A DNA stretch of 64,000 bases from Pseudomonas sp. FEN (GCF_904067045.1 NZ_CAJFDC010000013.1:186001-250000); one strand, 5' to 3'. Positions 26,732-36,201 are shown, numbered from the stretch's first letter. The notes: a model not told the origin generated them from the sequence alone. Program-made: numbers and translations.

Positions 26732-27730
26732 TCACCAGGACTCACGCGCAACGAGCGGGCACGCGACCCGGTGAGTCGTGGGGTCGTCCCGACGCGCGAT
26801 CACATGCTCGGCCGCGCGACGGCCCATCTCATAGAACGGCAATTGCACGGTACTCAGCGGTGGATAGAACAACTCGGCCACCCCGATCATGTTGTCATAG
26901 CCTAGGACTGCCACATCGTCTGGAATGCGCAGGCCGCGACTGAGCAGGTATTGATACGCGACCAGGGCGATACGATCGTTGCCACAGACAAGCAGGTCAA
27001 ACGGCGGCTTGCCCTGCGTGCCGCGCAATTGCCGTTCCAGCGCTACCAAGGTTTCCTGATAAGCATCATCGGTCGACAGGTTGTATTGGGCAACAGCGTC
27101 CACGGACATGCCGACCTCCGCAAGGGCGCGACGCAACCCCTGCTGGCGCCACTCCCAGGCCAGGCTGCTTTGCGGCAGGTTGATGCACAGCGGATTTCGG
27201 TAGCCTCGTTTCAGCGCCTGTTTGACCGCCTGATACTGACCGTCTTCGTCGTCAGGTATATAACAGGCAACACCGGGTTCGGCACTCATGCAATTGCTCA
27301 GTACCAGCGGCAGGCCGCGCAACACCTGGGGAATTTCGACCGTGCGTAACTGCATGGTACTGAAGATGATGCCGTCGGGCTGATGGGACAGCATCAGGTC
27401 GATGGTTTGCTGACTCGGTGGCGCCTCGAAGACGTTGAGGATGAAGACGTTCCAGCCGTTTTCTCGGGCCGTGCGCTCCATTGAAAGGAGCATTTCCACG
27501 GCGAAAGGCGTTGTCGCGGTATCAAGCGCGAAGACGCCGATGGTCTTGCCACTGGAGTGACCACCACGGATCTTGCGAGCGGAAAGGCTGGGGACATAGC
27601 CCAAAGTCTCGATCGCTTGACGAACTTTCGCCAAGGTTTCCTGGTTCAGCTTTTCCGGGGTGTTGAGGGCCCTGGAAACGGTCATGAAGGAAACCCCTGC
27701 AAGCCGTGCGACATCTTTAACGGAAGCCAT
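26732..27730 (-). CDS. cscR: LacI-family sucrose regulator CscR
   Basis: A 332-residue LacI/GalR repressor. The N-terminal helix-turn-helix reads VKDVARLAGVSFMTVSRAL (4-22), followed by the hinge LSARKIRGG and a periplasmic-binding-protein-like effector domain with CGNDRIALVAYQYLL. It lies 104 bases downstream of cscA in the same orientation, so cscB-cscA-cscR form one locus. By family knowledge it would repress cscBA and release DNA when sucrose or fructose is bound. Confidence 0.88.
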   Translation of the reverse strand: MASVKDVARLAGVSFMTVSRALNTPEKLNQETLAKVRQAIETLGYVPSLSARKIRGGHSSGKTIGVFALDTATTPFAVEMLLSMERTARENGWNVFILNVFEAPPSQQTIDLMLSHQPDGIIFSTMQLRTVEIPQVLRGLPLVLSNCMSAEPGVACYIPDDEDGQYQAVKQALKRGYRNPLCINLPQSSLAWEWRQQGLRRALAEVGMSVDAVAQYNLSTDDAYQETLVALERQLRGTQGKPPFDLLVCGNDRIALVAYQYLLSRGLRIPDDVAVLGYDNMIGVAELFYPPLSTVQLPFYEMGRRAAEHVIARRDDPTTHRVACPLVARESW

Positions 27731-27834
27731 TCGCGAGTGCCATTGCTTGTCTGACCGGGCATCATGTCATGCTTGATAAATGCATAACAACACAATGACT
27801 GGCAGCAGGCCGCACGAATGGTACACCGCGATAC

Positions 27835-29310
27835 TCAGAGCCGTAGATCGGCGAGGCCCCAGACAGACGCCTCCCCGAATCGCCCTGCTCCATTGACCGC
27901 GAACGCACTGACCGCGAGGCTGTCGGGCCGAGGATAGATCCGGCTGGTCAGGCTATAGCTGCCGTCGTCGACGAACACCTCGATTGACGAACGATCGAGA
28001 AAGATCCGCAGAGCGATACGCTTCTGTCCCGCTGCCACCGGTACGCTACGAACGCCGCTGACGCCAGCGCCCGAGCATTGTCGGTCGAGTACCAAACGCC
28101 GGGCCATTGCATCGAAGTACAGCAAAGTCCGCTCTTGCAGGTCTTCGCTACAGCGCAGCGCCAGGCCAAAGCGCTCGGCGCTGCTACCCGCGAGGTCCAG
28201 TTCGAGCTCGAACTCTAGCAGCGCGCCGCGAACATCGAGTGGAGAACTGCAAGATTCAACCACACCGATCGGCAGCGTTTGTTTTGACTGCCGCAGCGCC
28301 GTCAGCTCACGGGCCGGACGCATGCGCAGCCGTTCGCCGTCGCGGCTCAGCTCACGTGGCAATGACAGCGCGCCACACCAGTGTTGCGCCTGACTCGGCA
28401 TGGGGCTATCCCACATATCCATCCACGCCCAAAGCAGGCGCCGCCCATCCGGCGCCAGCAAGGTCTGCGCGGCATAGAAATCGTGACCGTGGTCGAGTTC
28501 GTGCAGCTTGCCGCACTCACTGAAACACCCGCTGTCATCCAATTGGCCCATTCGATAACTGTTCTGGAATTTGTTCCAGTTATCGTATGCGCTGGGCATC
28601 AAGCCTTGCGGCGAGTAGAGAAAGACATCGCACCCCTCCAGCTCGAACAGATCCGGACATTCCCACATATAGCCGTCCGACTCGCGCCAACCTTGCAGGG
28701 CACAACCCAGGTACTCCCAGTGATGCAGGTCCGCGGAGCGATAGAGCAGAAGCCGCGGGTCGTCGCCCTTGCGCGCCCCCAGGGCCATCCACCAATGCTC
28801 GCCTCGCCGCCAGACCTTGGGGTCACGGAAATGCATGATGTCCGGATCCGGCGCGGTCTCGATCACCGGCCCATGTTTGCTGAACGACAGGCCATCCGTG
28901 CTGCTGGCCAGGCACTGGACCTGAAGAATGTGCCGGTCATCACCCACCGCGCCCAACCAGGTGTGCCCGGTGTAAATCAGATACAGCGTATCGTCCATGA
29001 CCACCGCCGAGCCTGAAAAACACCCGTCCCGATCGTAGGCATCACTGGGCGCCAAGGCGATGGGCAGATGCTCCCAATGCACCAGGTCGCGACTCTTGGC
29101 ATGCCCCCAGTACATGGGGCCCCATTGCGCGGAGTATGGATGATGCTGGTAGAACACATGGTATTCACCGCGAAAGCAGACCAGTCCGTTCGGATCATTC
29201 ATCCAACCCGCCGGAGGCGACAGGTGATAGCCAAGGCGATAGTCATCGCCGCGTTCGGCTATTTTTCTTTCGATGGCGCGATGTGCTTCGTCCAGCAGTG
29301 CAGCGTGCAT
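27835..29310 (-). CDS. cscA: Sucrose hydrolase (GH32 invertase) CscA
   Basis: A 491-residue glycoside hydrolase family 32 enzyme that splits sucrose into glucose and fructose in the cytoplasm. WMNDPNG at 36-42 holds the nucleophile Asp39. MHFRDPKVW gives the RDP transition-state stabiliser, and MWECPDLF the acid/base Glu of the ECPD motif. A C-terminal beta-sandwich domain is present (FLDRSSIEVFVDDG). No signal peptide is seen. The start MHAALLD is preceded by AAGGA at good spacing, 13 bases after the cscB stop, and is preferred over a longer frame. Confidence 0.93.
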   Translation of the reverse strand: MHAALLDEAHRAIERKIAERGDDYRLGYHLSPPAGWMNDPNGLVCFRGEYHVFYQHHPYSAQWGPMYWGHAKSRDLVHWEHLPIALAPSDAYDRDGCFSGSAVVMDDTLYLIYTGHTWLGAVGDDRHILQVQCLASSTDGLSFSKHGPVIETAPDPDIMHFRDPKVWRRGEHWWMALGARKGDDPRLLLYRSADLHHWEYLGCALQGWRESDGYMWECPDLFELEGCDVFLYSPQGLMPSAYDNWNKFQNSYRMGQLDDSGCFSECGKLHELDHGHDFYAAQTLLAPDGRRLLWAWMDMWDSPMPSQAQHWCGALSLPRELSRDGERLRMRPARELTALRQSKQTLPIGVVESCSSPLDVRGALLEFELELDLAGSSAERFGLALRCSEDLQERTLLYFDAMARRLVLDRQCSGAGVSGVRSVPVAAGQKRIALRIFLDRSSIEVFVDDGSYSLTSRIYPRPDSLAVSAFAVNGAGRFGEASVWGLADLRL

Positions 29311-29323
29311 GCTTTGGTCCTTA

Positions 29324-30616
29324 CTAGAGTTCGTAACGCGTGGTGGATTGGACAATGGCAGGCAGTTCCAGCGGATCGGCGGCCTGGGCGGGAGAAGCTG
29401 CGCGGGCGGGATCGGTACGCAACAACGTCCATGACAGCAGCAGGCAAGCGCCGACCAGGCCCGCCATCAGCACGTAAACGCTCGAGAAGCCGACATGGTC
29501 GTAGCCATAGCCCACAAGCGGCGATAGCAGCATCGCGGTCAATTGCTGGGCGAACTGGAATCCCACCAGATAGATCGAGGCGGACAGACGCGAATCGAAG
29601 TTGAACGCTATGTACTTGAATACCGAGACCAGAAGGATCGGCACTTCCAACGCGTGCAGCATCTTGCAGGCGGCGACGGTCCAGGCCTGCGTTGCCAGCC
29701 CGGAGCCAAGAATCCGGACGAACATGATGCTGCCCGCCAGAATCAATCCGTACTTGGCGCCTGTACGGCTGACCACCCAGGGGGCGAACAACATCAATAG
29801 CGCCTCAAGAAGCACCTGCGACGAATTCAGGTAGCCATAAGCTCGGGTGCCCTCCTCCGGGGTCGGGAAGAACGAGGAGAAATACACCGGAAACTGTTGT
29901 TCGTAGATCATGTAGATCCCGCACACACCGGTCAGGTACAAGCTGAATGCCCAAAAACGCGGCAGTGTCAGCAACTTCCAAAGATCATGCAGGTGCACGG
30001 GGTTCGCCGCTTGCCCAGCGGTTTGCCCGCCTGGTTGGCTGAACCTGCTCAAATCCAGCCTGAACAGGATCAGCAAGAACACGATGCCAGCGGCGCTGCT
30101 CATGTAAAACGCGATATCCGGGTCAATGTTGAAGACCACCCCGACAACGCCCGTCGCGCTGGCCCAGCCCAGCGACCCCCACATTCGGGTGGTCCCGAAC
30201 TCGAGGCCCGCATGACGCGACAGTCTCTCCGTGTAGGACTCGATCACGCCCACGCCCGCGAGCATGGCCAGCGCCAGGAACGCCGCGCCGACCACGGCTC
30301 CCAGTACCACGTTGTGAGCCAGCAGGTTGGCATATACGTAAATCGCAAAGGGGGCCGCCGCGCAGAGCAGGATACCAATCCACAGCAGCAACTTTTTCGA
30401 CAGGCCAAGCCGATCCTGAAGTGCGCCATAGAACGGTTGGATCAGCAGCGCCGCAATGGCGTTGGCCGCGAAAACAAAACCGATTTCCGTGCCGTTCAGA
30501 CCGATGACTCGATGCAGCCAGATCGAGAACAACGAGTAGCTGGATGACCACGAAAAGAAGAAAAAATACAGCAGACCACTGATAAGCCAGTACTCGCGTT
30601 TCACTGACAAGTCCAT
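29324..30616 (-). CDS. cscB: Sucrose:proton symporter CscB (LacY family, MFS)
   Basis: A 430-residue inner-membrane transporter with about twelve hydrophobic helices. SWSSSYSLFSIWL in helix 1, GALQDRLGLSKKLL in the loop between helices 2 and 3, and GTTRMWGSLGWA are LacY/CscB family markers. YGYLNSSQVLLEALLM and LHALEVPILLVSVFKYI match the C-terminal half. Sucrose specificity is inferred from the clustering with cscA and cscR. It is the first gene of the locus; a palindromic operator lies about 30 bases upstream. Confidence 0.92.
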   Translation of the reverse strand: MDLSVKREYWLISGLLYFFFFSWSSSYSLFSIWLHRVIGLNGTEIGFVFAANAIAALLIQPFYGALQDRLGLSKKLLLWIGILLCAAAPFAIYVYANLLAHNVVLGAVVGAAFLALAMLAGVGVIESYTERLSRHAGLEFGTTRMWGSLGWASATGVVGVVFNIDPDIAFYMSSAAGIVFLLILFRLDLSRFSQPGGQTAGQAANPVHLHDLWKLLTLPRFWAFSLYLTGVCGIYMIYEQQFPVYFSSFFPTPEEGTRAYGYLNSSQVLLEALLMLFAPWVVSRTGAKYGLILAGSIMFVRILGSGLATQAWTVAACKMLHALEVPILLVSVFKYIAFNFDSRLSASIYLVGFQFAQQLTAMLLSPLVGYGYDHVGFSSVYVLMAGLVGACLLLSWTLLRTDPARAASPAQAADPLELPAIVQSTTRYEL

Positions 30617-30644
30617 GTGACAGTCCCTTTGTTTTTATTGTTCA

Positions 30645-30656
30645 GTTAACGTTAAC
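30645..30656 (-). promoter_or_regulatory. Candidate CscR operator upstream of cscB
   Basis: GTTAACGTTAAC is a perfect 12-bp palindrome with a central CG, the usual form of a LacI-family operator, about 30 bases before the cscB start codon. It is the only such palindrome seen in the 176-base gap. Confidence 0.65.
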
Positions 30657-30792
30657 ATTACGGCGTATTACGCGTCCTGAAAGGGCTCGTTGTCAAGTGG
30701 ATTGATGTTCGCGGCCGGGTTTCCCGGGTTGCTCGAGAGCATTCTTTCCCAGCAGTAAACCAGGCATCCGACAAGCGCCGCGCCGCAAACCA

Positions 30793-31719
30793 TCAGCGAG
30801 CGACGTTGTCCCTGGAAAATGGCTCCCATTGAGGGTGGGCAAATCGCTCAGCCAGAAAATTGATCAGCACCCGGACCTTGGTCGCCAGGTGTTTGCGCGT
30901 GGGATAGACCACATAGATACCCAGTTCGCCCGACTGGTACTCCGGTAGGATCTCCACCAGGTCTCCCGTCCGCAAATCCCCGGCCACCATGAAGCTGGGT
31001 TGCAAGGCAATACCGCCCCCCGCCAGCGCGATACTGCGACAGGTATCGCCATTGTTGCAGCGAACAATCGAACGGGTGCGCACCGTTTCGCGGCCGTCAG
31101 GGCCTTGGAACTGCCAATCATTGCCGCTGGCGAAGTTGGTGTAGGCAATCACCCCGTGCTCTGCCAGGTCCTTCAAGTTGCGAACCCGAGGATGGTTCGC
31201 CAAATAGCCGGGCGAGGCACACAGGCACATCCGCGTGCCCGCCAGACGGCGTCCCACCAGGGAAGAGTTTTCCATGCGGGCAATGCGAACCGCGGCATCG
31301 AATCCCTCCTCCACCAGATCCACCAGTCGATCATTCAAGCTGATGTCCAACTCGATGTTGGGGTAGGCCTTCATGAAGTCACCCCATAGTGGCGCCAGGT
31401 GCAGCACCCCGAAGCTGACCGGGGCATTCACTCTCAAAACCCCACTGGGCTCCGGTGCGGTGGACGATACGGCCTCCTCGGCCTGGTCCATGAGCGCCAG
31501 GACTTCACGCGCCTGGTGATAAAACTGGCGCCCCTCCTCCGTCAGTGAAAGCCGTCGGGTCGTGCGCTGCAGCAGCCGCGCCCCCAGGCGTTCTTCAAGG
31601 CCGCTCACATAGCGCGAGATGGCGGCCTTGGACATCGCCAACGGTTCGGCCGCGCCTACAAAGCTGCCTTTATCGACGACGGTGCAGAAGACCTGCATCT
31701 CCAACGCTCTGTCCATCAT
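30793..31719 (-). CDS. LysR-family transcriptional regulator
   Basis: A 308-residue LTTR. The winged helix-turn-helix is at residues 8-65 (FVGAAEPLAMSKAAISRYVS, then RTTRRLSLTEEG), followed by a LysR substrate domain of the PA2877/AaeR-like group (PVSFGVLHLAPLW, GRRLAGTRMCLCASPGYL). It is divergent from the F420-type reductase gene with 106 bases between, so control of that operon is the likely role. ATG codons at 31719 and 31716 are both possible starts. Confidence 0.9.
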   Translation of the reverse strand: MMDRALEMQVFCTVVDKGSFVGAAEPLAMSKAAISRYVSGLEERLGARLLQRTTRRLSLTEEGRQFYHQAREVLALMDQAEEAVSSTAPEPSGVLRVNAPVSFGVLHLAPLWGDFMKAYPNIELDISLNDRLVDLVEEGFDAAVRIARMENSSLVGRRLAGTRMCLCASPGYLANHPRVRNLKDLAEHGVIAYTNFASGNDWQFQGPDGRETVRTRSIVRCNNGDTCRSIALAGGGIALQPSFMVAGDLRTGDLVEILPEYQSGELGIYVVYPTRKHLATKVRVLINFLAERFAHPQWEPFSRDNVAR

Positions 31720-31825
31720 TGTCTCACTAAGTGGAACGGTTTATCACATTCGACCTTATTTATCTCAGATTCACAACCTATAAACTGGCCCCATCGAAAC
31801 GCACATCAACGCAAGTGAGGTCGCT

Positions 31826-32455
31826 ATGAAAGTTACCGTAGTGGGTACCGGCAACATGGGTTCGGCGTTCGCAAAACAACTGTCCAGTGTCGGCCATATC
31901 GTTCGTATCACCGGGCGCGACATCGACAAGGCCAAGGTCCTGGCCGCTCAGTTTGACAATGTCAGCGCCTATCCGGCCGCCGAGGCACTGGGTGACAGCG
32001 ATGTCGTTGTCGTCGCAACCGCCTATGACGACGCCGTCAAAGCCCTGCAAAGCCTGGGCGATCTGGGGGGCAAGGTGGTTATCGATATCACCAACCCACT
32101 GAGCGCCGATTACATGTCGCTGACCATCGGTCACGTGACCAGCGCCAGCGAGGAAATTGCCAAAGCAGTGCCGCAAGCCCATGTCGTAAAAGCGTTCAAT
32201 ACCCTGTTCGCCCAAGTGCTTGCCGACGGCCCGTTTTTCGCCAATGACCAGCGCGGCAGTGTATTTGTCGCCAGCGACAGCGAGCGCGCCAAACAGACCG
32301 CGATTGCCTTGGCACAGAGCCTGGGTTGGAACACGGTCGACGCGGGCGCACTGGTCAATGCCCGTTACCTGGAGCCATTGGCCGGTTTGAATATCTACCT
32401 CGGCTACGGCGCCGGCCTGGGCACTTCCATCGCCCCGGCCTGGCTTGGCAAGTAA
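31826..32455 (+). CDS. NADPH-dependent F420-reductase-like dinucleotide-binding protein
   Basis: A 209-residue Rossmann protein of the F420-dependent NADP reductase-like family. VVGTGNMGSAFA at residues 5-16 is the dinucleotide motif, and GGKVVIDITNPL closes the fold. AHVVKAFNTLFA is the typical signature of this family. In bacteria without F420 such proteins probably use NADPH with another acceptor. It is divergent from the LysR gene and co-directional with a dioxygenase (19 nt gap) and an esterase, suggesting degradation of an aromatic compound. Confidence 0.87.
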   Translation: MKVTVVGTGNMGSAFAKQLSSVGHIVRITGRDIDKAKVLAAQFDNVSAYPAAEALGDSDVVVVATAYDDAVKALQSLGDLGGKVVIDITNPLSADYMSLTIGHVTSASEEIAKAVPQAHVVKAFNTLFAQVLADGPFFANDQRGSVFVASDSERAKQTAIALAQSLGWNTVDAGALVNARYLEPLAGLNIYLGYGAGLGTSIAPAWLGK

Positions 32456-32474
32456 TCATTGAGGAGCATTCACC

Positions 32475-33317
32475 ATGAACACTTCGTTCCCCCTGTTGTT
32501 CGTGTCTCATGGCGCTCCGACGTTTGCCATCGACCCCGGCCTGGCGGGTCAACATCTGGCCGAGCTCGGTCGCGAACTGTCGCGACCTGATGCCATCGTT
32601 GTCCTCTCCCCGCACTGGATGACCCGTGGCGAGGTCTGCGTCACGGCGATCGCCGCCCCTGAAACCCTGCACGACTTCGGTGGTTTTCCCGAGGCGTTGT
32701 ACCAACTGCGCTACCCCGCACCGGGCGCTCCGGCCCTGGCCGCGCATATCGTGGATCTGCTGCGGAATGCGGGATGGAAGTCCCGGCTTGACGCCCGCCG
32801 AGGTCTGGACCATGGCGCGTGGGTACCTCTGCTGCATCTGGTCCCCACGGCCGACGTTCCAGTTGTTCAGGTATCGATGCCTGCCAGCCTCGATACCCAC
32901 CAGGCCTGGAAATTGGGCCAAGCCCTCAAGCCACTGCGGGATATGAAGGTGCTGATCGTGGCCTCCGGAGGCCTGACCCATAACTTGTATGAGTTTCGGG
33001 GAGCGGTCTGCCATGGGGCCGATTACGTCAAAGCGTTTGCGGCCTGGACAGCCCAAACCCTGCAAGCAGGCAACACCGACTTCCTGCTGGACTATAAGCG
33101 GCACGCACCTTCCGCCGAACGTGCCCACCCGACCGATGAGCATTTTCTACCACTGCTGATCGCCCTCGGCGCGGCCGGCGAACACTATGCGACGCGTGTC
33201 CTGGAAGGTGGCGTGAGCTACGGCGTATTGGCGATGGACAGCTACCTGTTTTCCTCGAACAACCCTGTTGGATTCGACCCCACTCACCTCAGCCAAGGCG
33301 TTGCAGATCATGCATGA
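32475..33317 (+). CDS. DODA-type class III extradiol ring-cleavage dioxygenase
   Basis: A 280-residue LigB/DODA-family dioxygenase (YgiD-like). Metal or catalytic histidines are placed in FVSHGAPTF near residue 10, LSPHWM (about 46), LDHGAWVPL (about 114) and a later His in SGGLTHNLYEF (about 175). It would open a catechol-type ring with Fe(II) or Zn(II) and O2. A GAGGAGCATTCACC leader precedes the ATG. Its stop overlaps the esterase start by eight bases. Confidence 0.88.
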   Translation: MNTSFPLLFVSHGAPTFAIDPGLAGQHLAELGRELSRPDAIVVLSPHWMTRGEVCVTAIAAPETLHDFGGFPEALYQLRYPAPGAPALAAHIVDLLRNAGWKSRLDARRGLDHGAWVPLLHLVPTADVPVVQVSMPASLDTHQAWKLGQALKPLRDMKVLIVASGGLTHNLYEFRGAVCHGADYVKAFAAWTAQTLQAGNTDFLLDYKRHAPSAERAHPTDEHFLPLLIALGAAGEHYATRVLEGGVSYGVLAMDSYLFSSNNPVGFDPTHLSQGVADHA

Positions 33318-33981
33318 CAGCTCTTTTTCCGAAGCCGTTCGCGAGCCGCGAACGGGCCTGTTTTTCCGCAAAGGGTGCGGCACTTCGGCACCCAAGGGGC
33401 GCCTGCTCCTGCTGCATGGCGTCGGTTCAAACGAAGCGAATCTCGCCTCATTGGCCGCAGCGCTACCCGAGGAGCTGGAAGTGATTCTGGTGCGCGGTCC
33501 GCTGCAGGTCGGCCCACAAGGCTTCGCCTGGTATCAGGTGAACTTCACCAGCAACGGCCCGTCGTTCAATCAAGAACAGGCAGAGTCCAGCCGGCAGCTT
33601 TTGCACCAATTCATCGAAGCGCTGCCCAAGCTGCCGACCGTGATCGCCGGCTTCAGCCAGGGCGGCATCATGAGTGCGAGCCTTGGGGTGACCGAGCCAG
33701 AGCTCGTTGCCGGTTTCGCGATATTGAGCGGCCGGATGCTGCGCGAACTTGATCCGCGGATCGCTGCCGCCGAACGACTCAAGTCGGTCTCGGCCTTCAT
33801 CGCCCATGGTCATCGGGACAACGTTCTACCCGTGGTTTGGGCGAAAGAAGCGGACGACTGGCTGACTCGAATCGGCGTCACCCACGAAACACATTTCTAC
33901 GACATGGCCCACGAGATCGTCGCGGAAGAACTGGTGGATTTCTCGAAATGGCTGACCAACATACTGCCACTCTCCAAATGA
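33310..33981 (+). CDS. Alpha/beta hydrolase, carboxylesterase/phospholipase family
   Basis: A 223-residue serine hydrolase (YpfH/phospholipase-carboxylesterase family). LLLLHGVGSNEANLASLAA gives the oxyanion region, AGFSQGGIMSASL the nucleophile Ser, FIAHGHRDNVLPV the Asp, and FYDMAHEI the His. The ATG at 33310 overlaps the dioxygenase stop; a start 14 codons upstream is possible but would overlap more. It is the last gene of the three-gene operon opposite the LysR regulator. Confidence 0.85.
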   Translation: MHDSSFSEAVREPRTGLFFRKGCGTSAPKGRLLLLHGVGSNEANLASLAAALPEELEVILVRGPLQVGPQGFAWYQVNFTSNGPSFNQEQAESSRQLLHQFIEALPKLPTVIAGFSQGGIMSASLGVTEPELVAGFAILSGRMLRELDPRIAAAERLKSVSAFIAHGHRDNVLPVVWAKEADDWLTRIGVTHETHFYDMAHEIVAEELVDFSKWLTNILPLSK

Positions 33982-34028
33982 ACAAAAGGGCCTGCCGACT
34001 GAAAAGCCTGACAAGCCCTTGATATATA

Positions 34029-34052
34029 TGGTGCCGAAGCCGAAATCGAACC
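34029..34052 (-). repeat. Degenerate att copy of the tRNA-Leu 3' end
   Basis: The 24 bases starting TGGTGCCGAAGCC match the 25-base tRNA-Leu 3' end at 36252-36276 except for one deleted base and one G-to-A change. The same order of GGGC-hairpin then tRNA end occurs at both sites. Confidence 0.75.
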
Positions 34053-34364
34053 TTTCTCTTTGTCGCTGAAAATAAAGGAAAATTTTAAGTTCGAAAATTT
34101 TTCTACCTCTATGAGTACCCCCACTGTGCACACAGCGTTTGTACAGAGCGTTGTATCAGCGGTGAGGTGTTTCAAACGGAAGCTGCTTTCAGTGAACGAC
34201 CTGTTTCAACAGGACGCGCAGTAGCAATTTTTCTTTCGCTGTGAGAGCTCAACACCCACTGATCAGCCGATGACGCACATTGCTGTGGTAGCCTCATCAG
34301 CTCTAGAACGTCGATTTCCATCTAAGCGAATCGCCCGGTTAGCAGCGACACCGGATGAAAATTA

Positions 34365-34784
34365 TCACTTCTTTGCCTCTGTTTCGGTTTGACTTAAGTG
34401 CAGTATCGCATTATGCGTAGCCTCGACTCCCTTGGCGTAACCGATTGACTCATACAATACCAGCGACACTTCAAACTCGTGCCGAGCTAGATCAAAATTA
34501 CCCTCTACCATTGCGAGCTTACCTAGATTGCCGTGCGCATTGCCTTCTACCTCTTTCAGAACTAGCGCACTACGCATGGCTGCTTCGGTGTCACGATCAA
34601 ACTCGTCAGCGAGCAGGTTGCAAACCTCGATCTCATCAATTTCGGGATTGGCAGCGGCCGTACCGTTCGCCAATTTCTGCTCATGTTGCTCACGACGGCG
34701 AGCTGCCTCATCAACGCTGACAAGTTTTCTTCCGACGTATAAGTATCCCTGACTAGATTTCCAATCCCACTCCCCTAAATGAGC
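34365..34784 (-). CDS. Orphan TPR-like protein in the tRNA-Leu island
   Basis: A protein of 139 residues, mostly helical. Residues about 80-130 (NAHGNLGKLAMVEGNFDLAR, then EFEVSLVLYESIG) resemble tetratricopeptide repeats, which bind other proteins. The start is read at ATG 34784 rather than a TTG six codons upstream. It is less GC-rich than the core genes around it and lies alone inside the decayed island. No partner or enzyme domain is visible, so no function is claimed. Confidence 0.55.
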   Translation of the reverse strand, partial: AHLGEWDWKSSQGYLYVGRKLVSVDEAARRREQHEQKLANGTAAANPEIDEIEVCNLLADEFDRDTEAAMRSALVLKEVEGNAHGNLGKLAMVEGNFDLARHEFEVSLVLYESIGYAKGVEATHNAILHLSQTETEAKK

Positions 34785-34829
34785 CATTTGCCTAGCAGAC
34801 AATCAAACGCCATCCCGAATTAATTTGCC

Positions 34830-35069
34830 ATCACATCGTTGCGCACCCGGTCATTGAGGGTGGCATCTGCCGGAGATAGCCATGAGACCTTCACAGTGCT
34901 TGGAATGCCCTTTGATGTCGCCCAGCCCCTAGGCATTCACGTCAAACGCGCCCAGCTGATCGTCCGCGAGAACAGCTTCAAGTTCCGCGAGCCATGAAGC
35001 GCATCAACAACAAGGTCCGGCAGCGCCGGCGACAGGCATGGCTTGACCTGCCAGCACACGAGGTTGGCC
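34830..35069 (+). other. Phage-like coding scraps
   Basis: A plus-strand frame ending at 34997 reads FTVLGMPFDVAQPLGIHVKR and then QLIVRENSFKFREP. Its stop overlaps an ATG starting MKRINNKVRQRRRQAWLDLP. Both look like remnants of small island genes with no intact 5' end. Confidence 0.35.
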
Positions 35070-35381
35070 ATGGCCAAAGACGATGCGCAGATCCAGCGGG
35101 ACAAGCGCACCAAGGAGAAGGAAGCGCTGGCACGCATCGGTGCAACCAAGCGGACCATCATTGTGACGCCTGCCCTGGAGCATGCCTTGAACATCCTTGA
35201 CAGCCGTCACAGTTTTGAGGAGTGGCAGGAAACGTTCAGCACGTTCCTGATCAACCTGGCCGCTGCGCCCACCGAAGAGTCGGCCCGATTTGCCACTATG
35301 TCGCGACCTGCTTTTGAGGTATCCGAAAAGCAGTCGCGACAGCTTGAAGAATTCAGCAAGACCGGAATCGAACCCGCTTAA
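35070..35381 (+). CDS. Small ribbon-helix-helix-like orphan protein
   Basis: A protein of 103 residues, beginning with a charged segment (MAKDDAQIQRDKRTKEKEAL) and then ATKRTIIVTPALEHALNIL, a beta-strand plus helix resembling RHH DNA-binding or replication-control proteins of islands. A GAGG site precedes the chosen ATG. The C-terminal half (FSTFLINLAAAPT, then SEKQSRQLEEF) has no recognised domain. It lies between phage-like scraps and a secreted orphan. The role is not established. Confidence 0.5.
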   Translation: MAKDDAQIQRDKRTKEKEALARIGATKRTIIVTPALEHALNILDSRHSFEEWQETFSTFLINLAAAPTEESARFATMSRPAFEVSEKQSRQLEEFSKTGIEPA

Positions 35382-35513
35382 CCCACCCCACTCACTGCAT
35401 CCTGTAACCGGATCGCCGCGCATGGGCTGGACGTACCGTAAATATGAAGTAGCGAAATGATCCGAATTGATCATTGGCTCGATCGATAATCGCCGGCCAG
35501 CCGCTAACTTTGG

Positions 35514-35885
35514 TTACTGGGCGCTAACGCTTGGAACCCATAACGTGCACGAAGTCGCAGCTTGGGCAATAAGCCAATCATGATCACGCTTTGCGAATGG
35601 GCGAGGTATCCCGTAAGAGATCCGAAGCGCAAAGTTATAGGCACCACTGAGCTCGTTTCCAGTAGGTGTTTTCTCTTTCAATTTTGTGTTGGTTTTGAGT
35701 CCTTCTACAGCTCCATGTAGAGCAAGCGCCTGCTTGGATGTGTCTGCGCTTTCCTCCAGGATCTGTACCGCGATATAGGCCGCATTCGAGCAGCGATCCA
35801 TCTTTTCCCACTGCTTCATCTGGGCTTCATCACCGAGCGCTACAGCTGAGGTGAGCAACATCAGTGAGCCAATCAAAAAACGCAT
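35514..35885 (-). CDS. Secreted small orphan protein
   Basis: A 123-residue protein with a Sec signal peptide (MRFLIGSLMLLTSAVALGDE). The mature chain has two cysteines, near DRCSNAA and ATSCTLW, which could form a disulfide, and resembles Rap1a-type or lysozyme-inhibitor-sized periplasmic proteins only in size. It lies within the tRNA-Leu island and has no recognisable partner. Confidence 0.55.
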   Translation of the reverse strand: MRFLIGSLMLLTSAVALGDEAQMKQWEKMDRCSNAAYIAVQILEESADTSKQALALHGAVEGLKTNTKLKEKTPTGNELSGAYNFALRISYGIPRPFAKRDHDWLIAQAATSCTLWVPSVSAQ

Positions 35886-35959
35886 TGCTTTGATCCTTCA
35901 AATAAATTTTCGCACTAATATATCAATTTATACCAAATTGCCACCACCGGTCACGGAGG

Positions 35960-36169
35960 GCGGCGCCTGCATTGGAGGCCAGGGAGGCCGCCGGAGTTTC
36001 CAAACCGGAGTTCCAAATGCGTGATTTGCGCGCAAAGGCCGGAACGGACAAAGCTGAATCCAGTAGAGACATCATGCAGGCCAAGGATCAACTTGGGCAT
36101 ACCACCGTGGTTATGACGGAGCAGTACATTCGCAACCGCAAGGGCAAAAAAGTTTCGCCAACGAAGTGA
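35960..36169 (+). pseudogene. Phage tyrosine integrase, C-terminal remnant
   Basis: About 65 codons of an integrase end: FQMRDLRAKAGTDKAESS, then QAKDQLGHTTVVMTEQYIR and GKKVSPTK before the stop. The LGHTTxxMTEQY block contains the region of the catalytic His and the nucleophile Tyr. The N-terminus and the rest of the catalytic domain are missing. It lies immediately beside tRNA-Leu, where an island integrase is expected. Confidence 0.8.
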
Positions 36170-36201
36170 ATTGCGGACCAGATCAAAAATTGCGGACCAG
36201 A
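36169..36201 (+). repeat. Paired direct repeat after the integrase remnant
   Basis: AATTGCGGACCAGA occurs at 36169-36182 and 36188-36201, starting within the integrase stop codon. A similar pair follows the second integrase remnant at 52620. They may be integrase or excisionase arm sites. Confidence 0.6.

Noticed and set aside
34994..35200. 68-codon frame starting MKRINNKVRQ
   Set aside because: Only the first 20 residues look coding; the rest is a shadow of the 103-residue gene.
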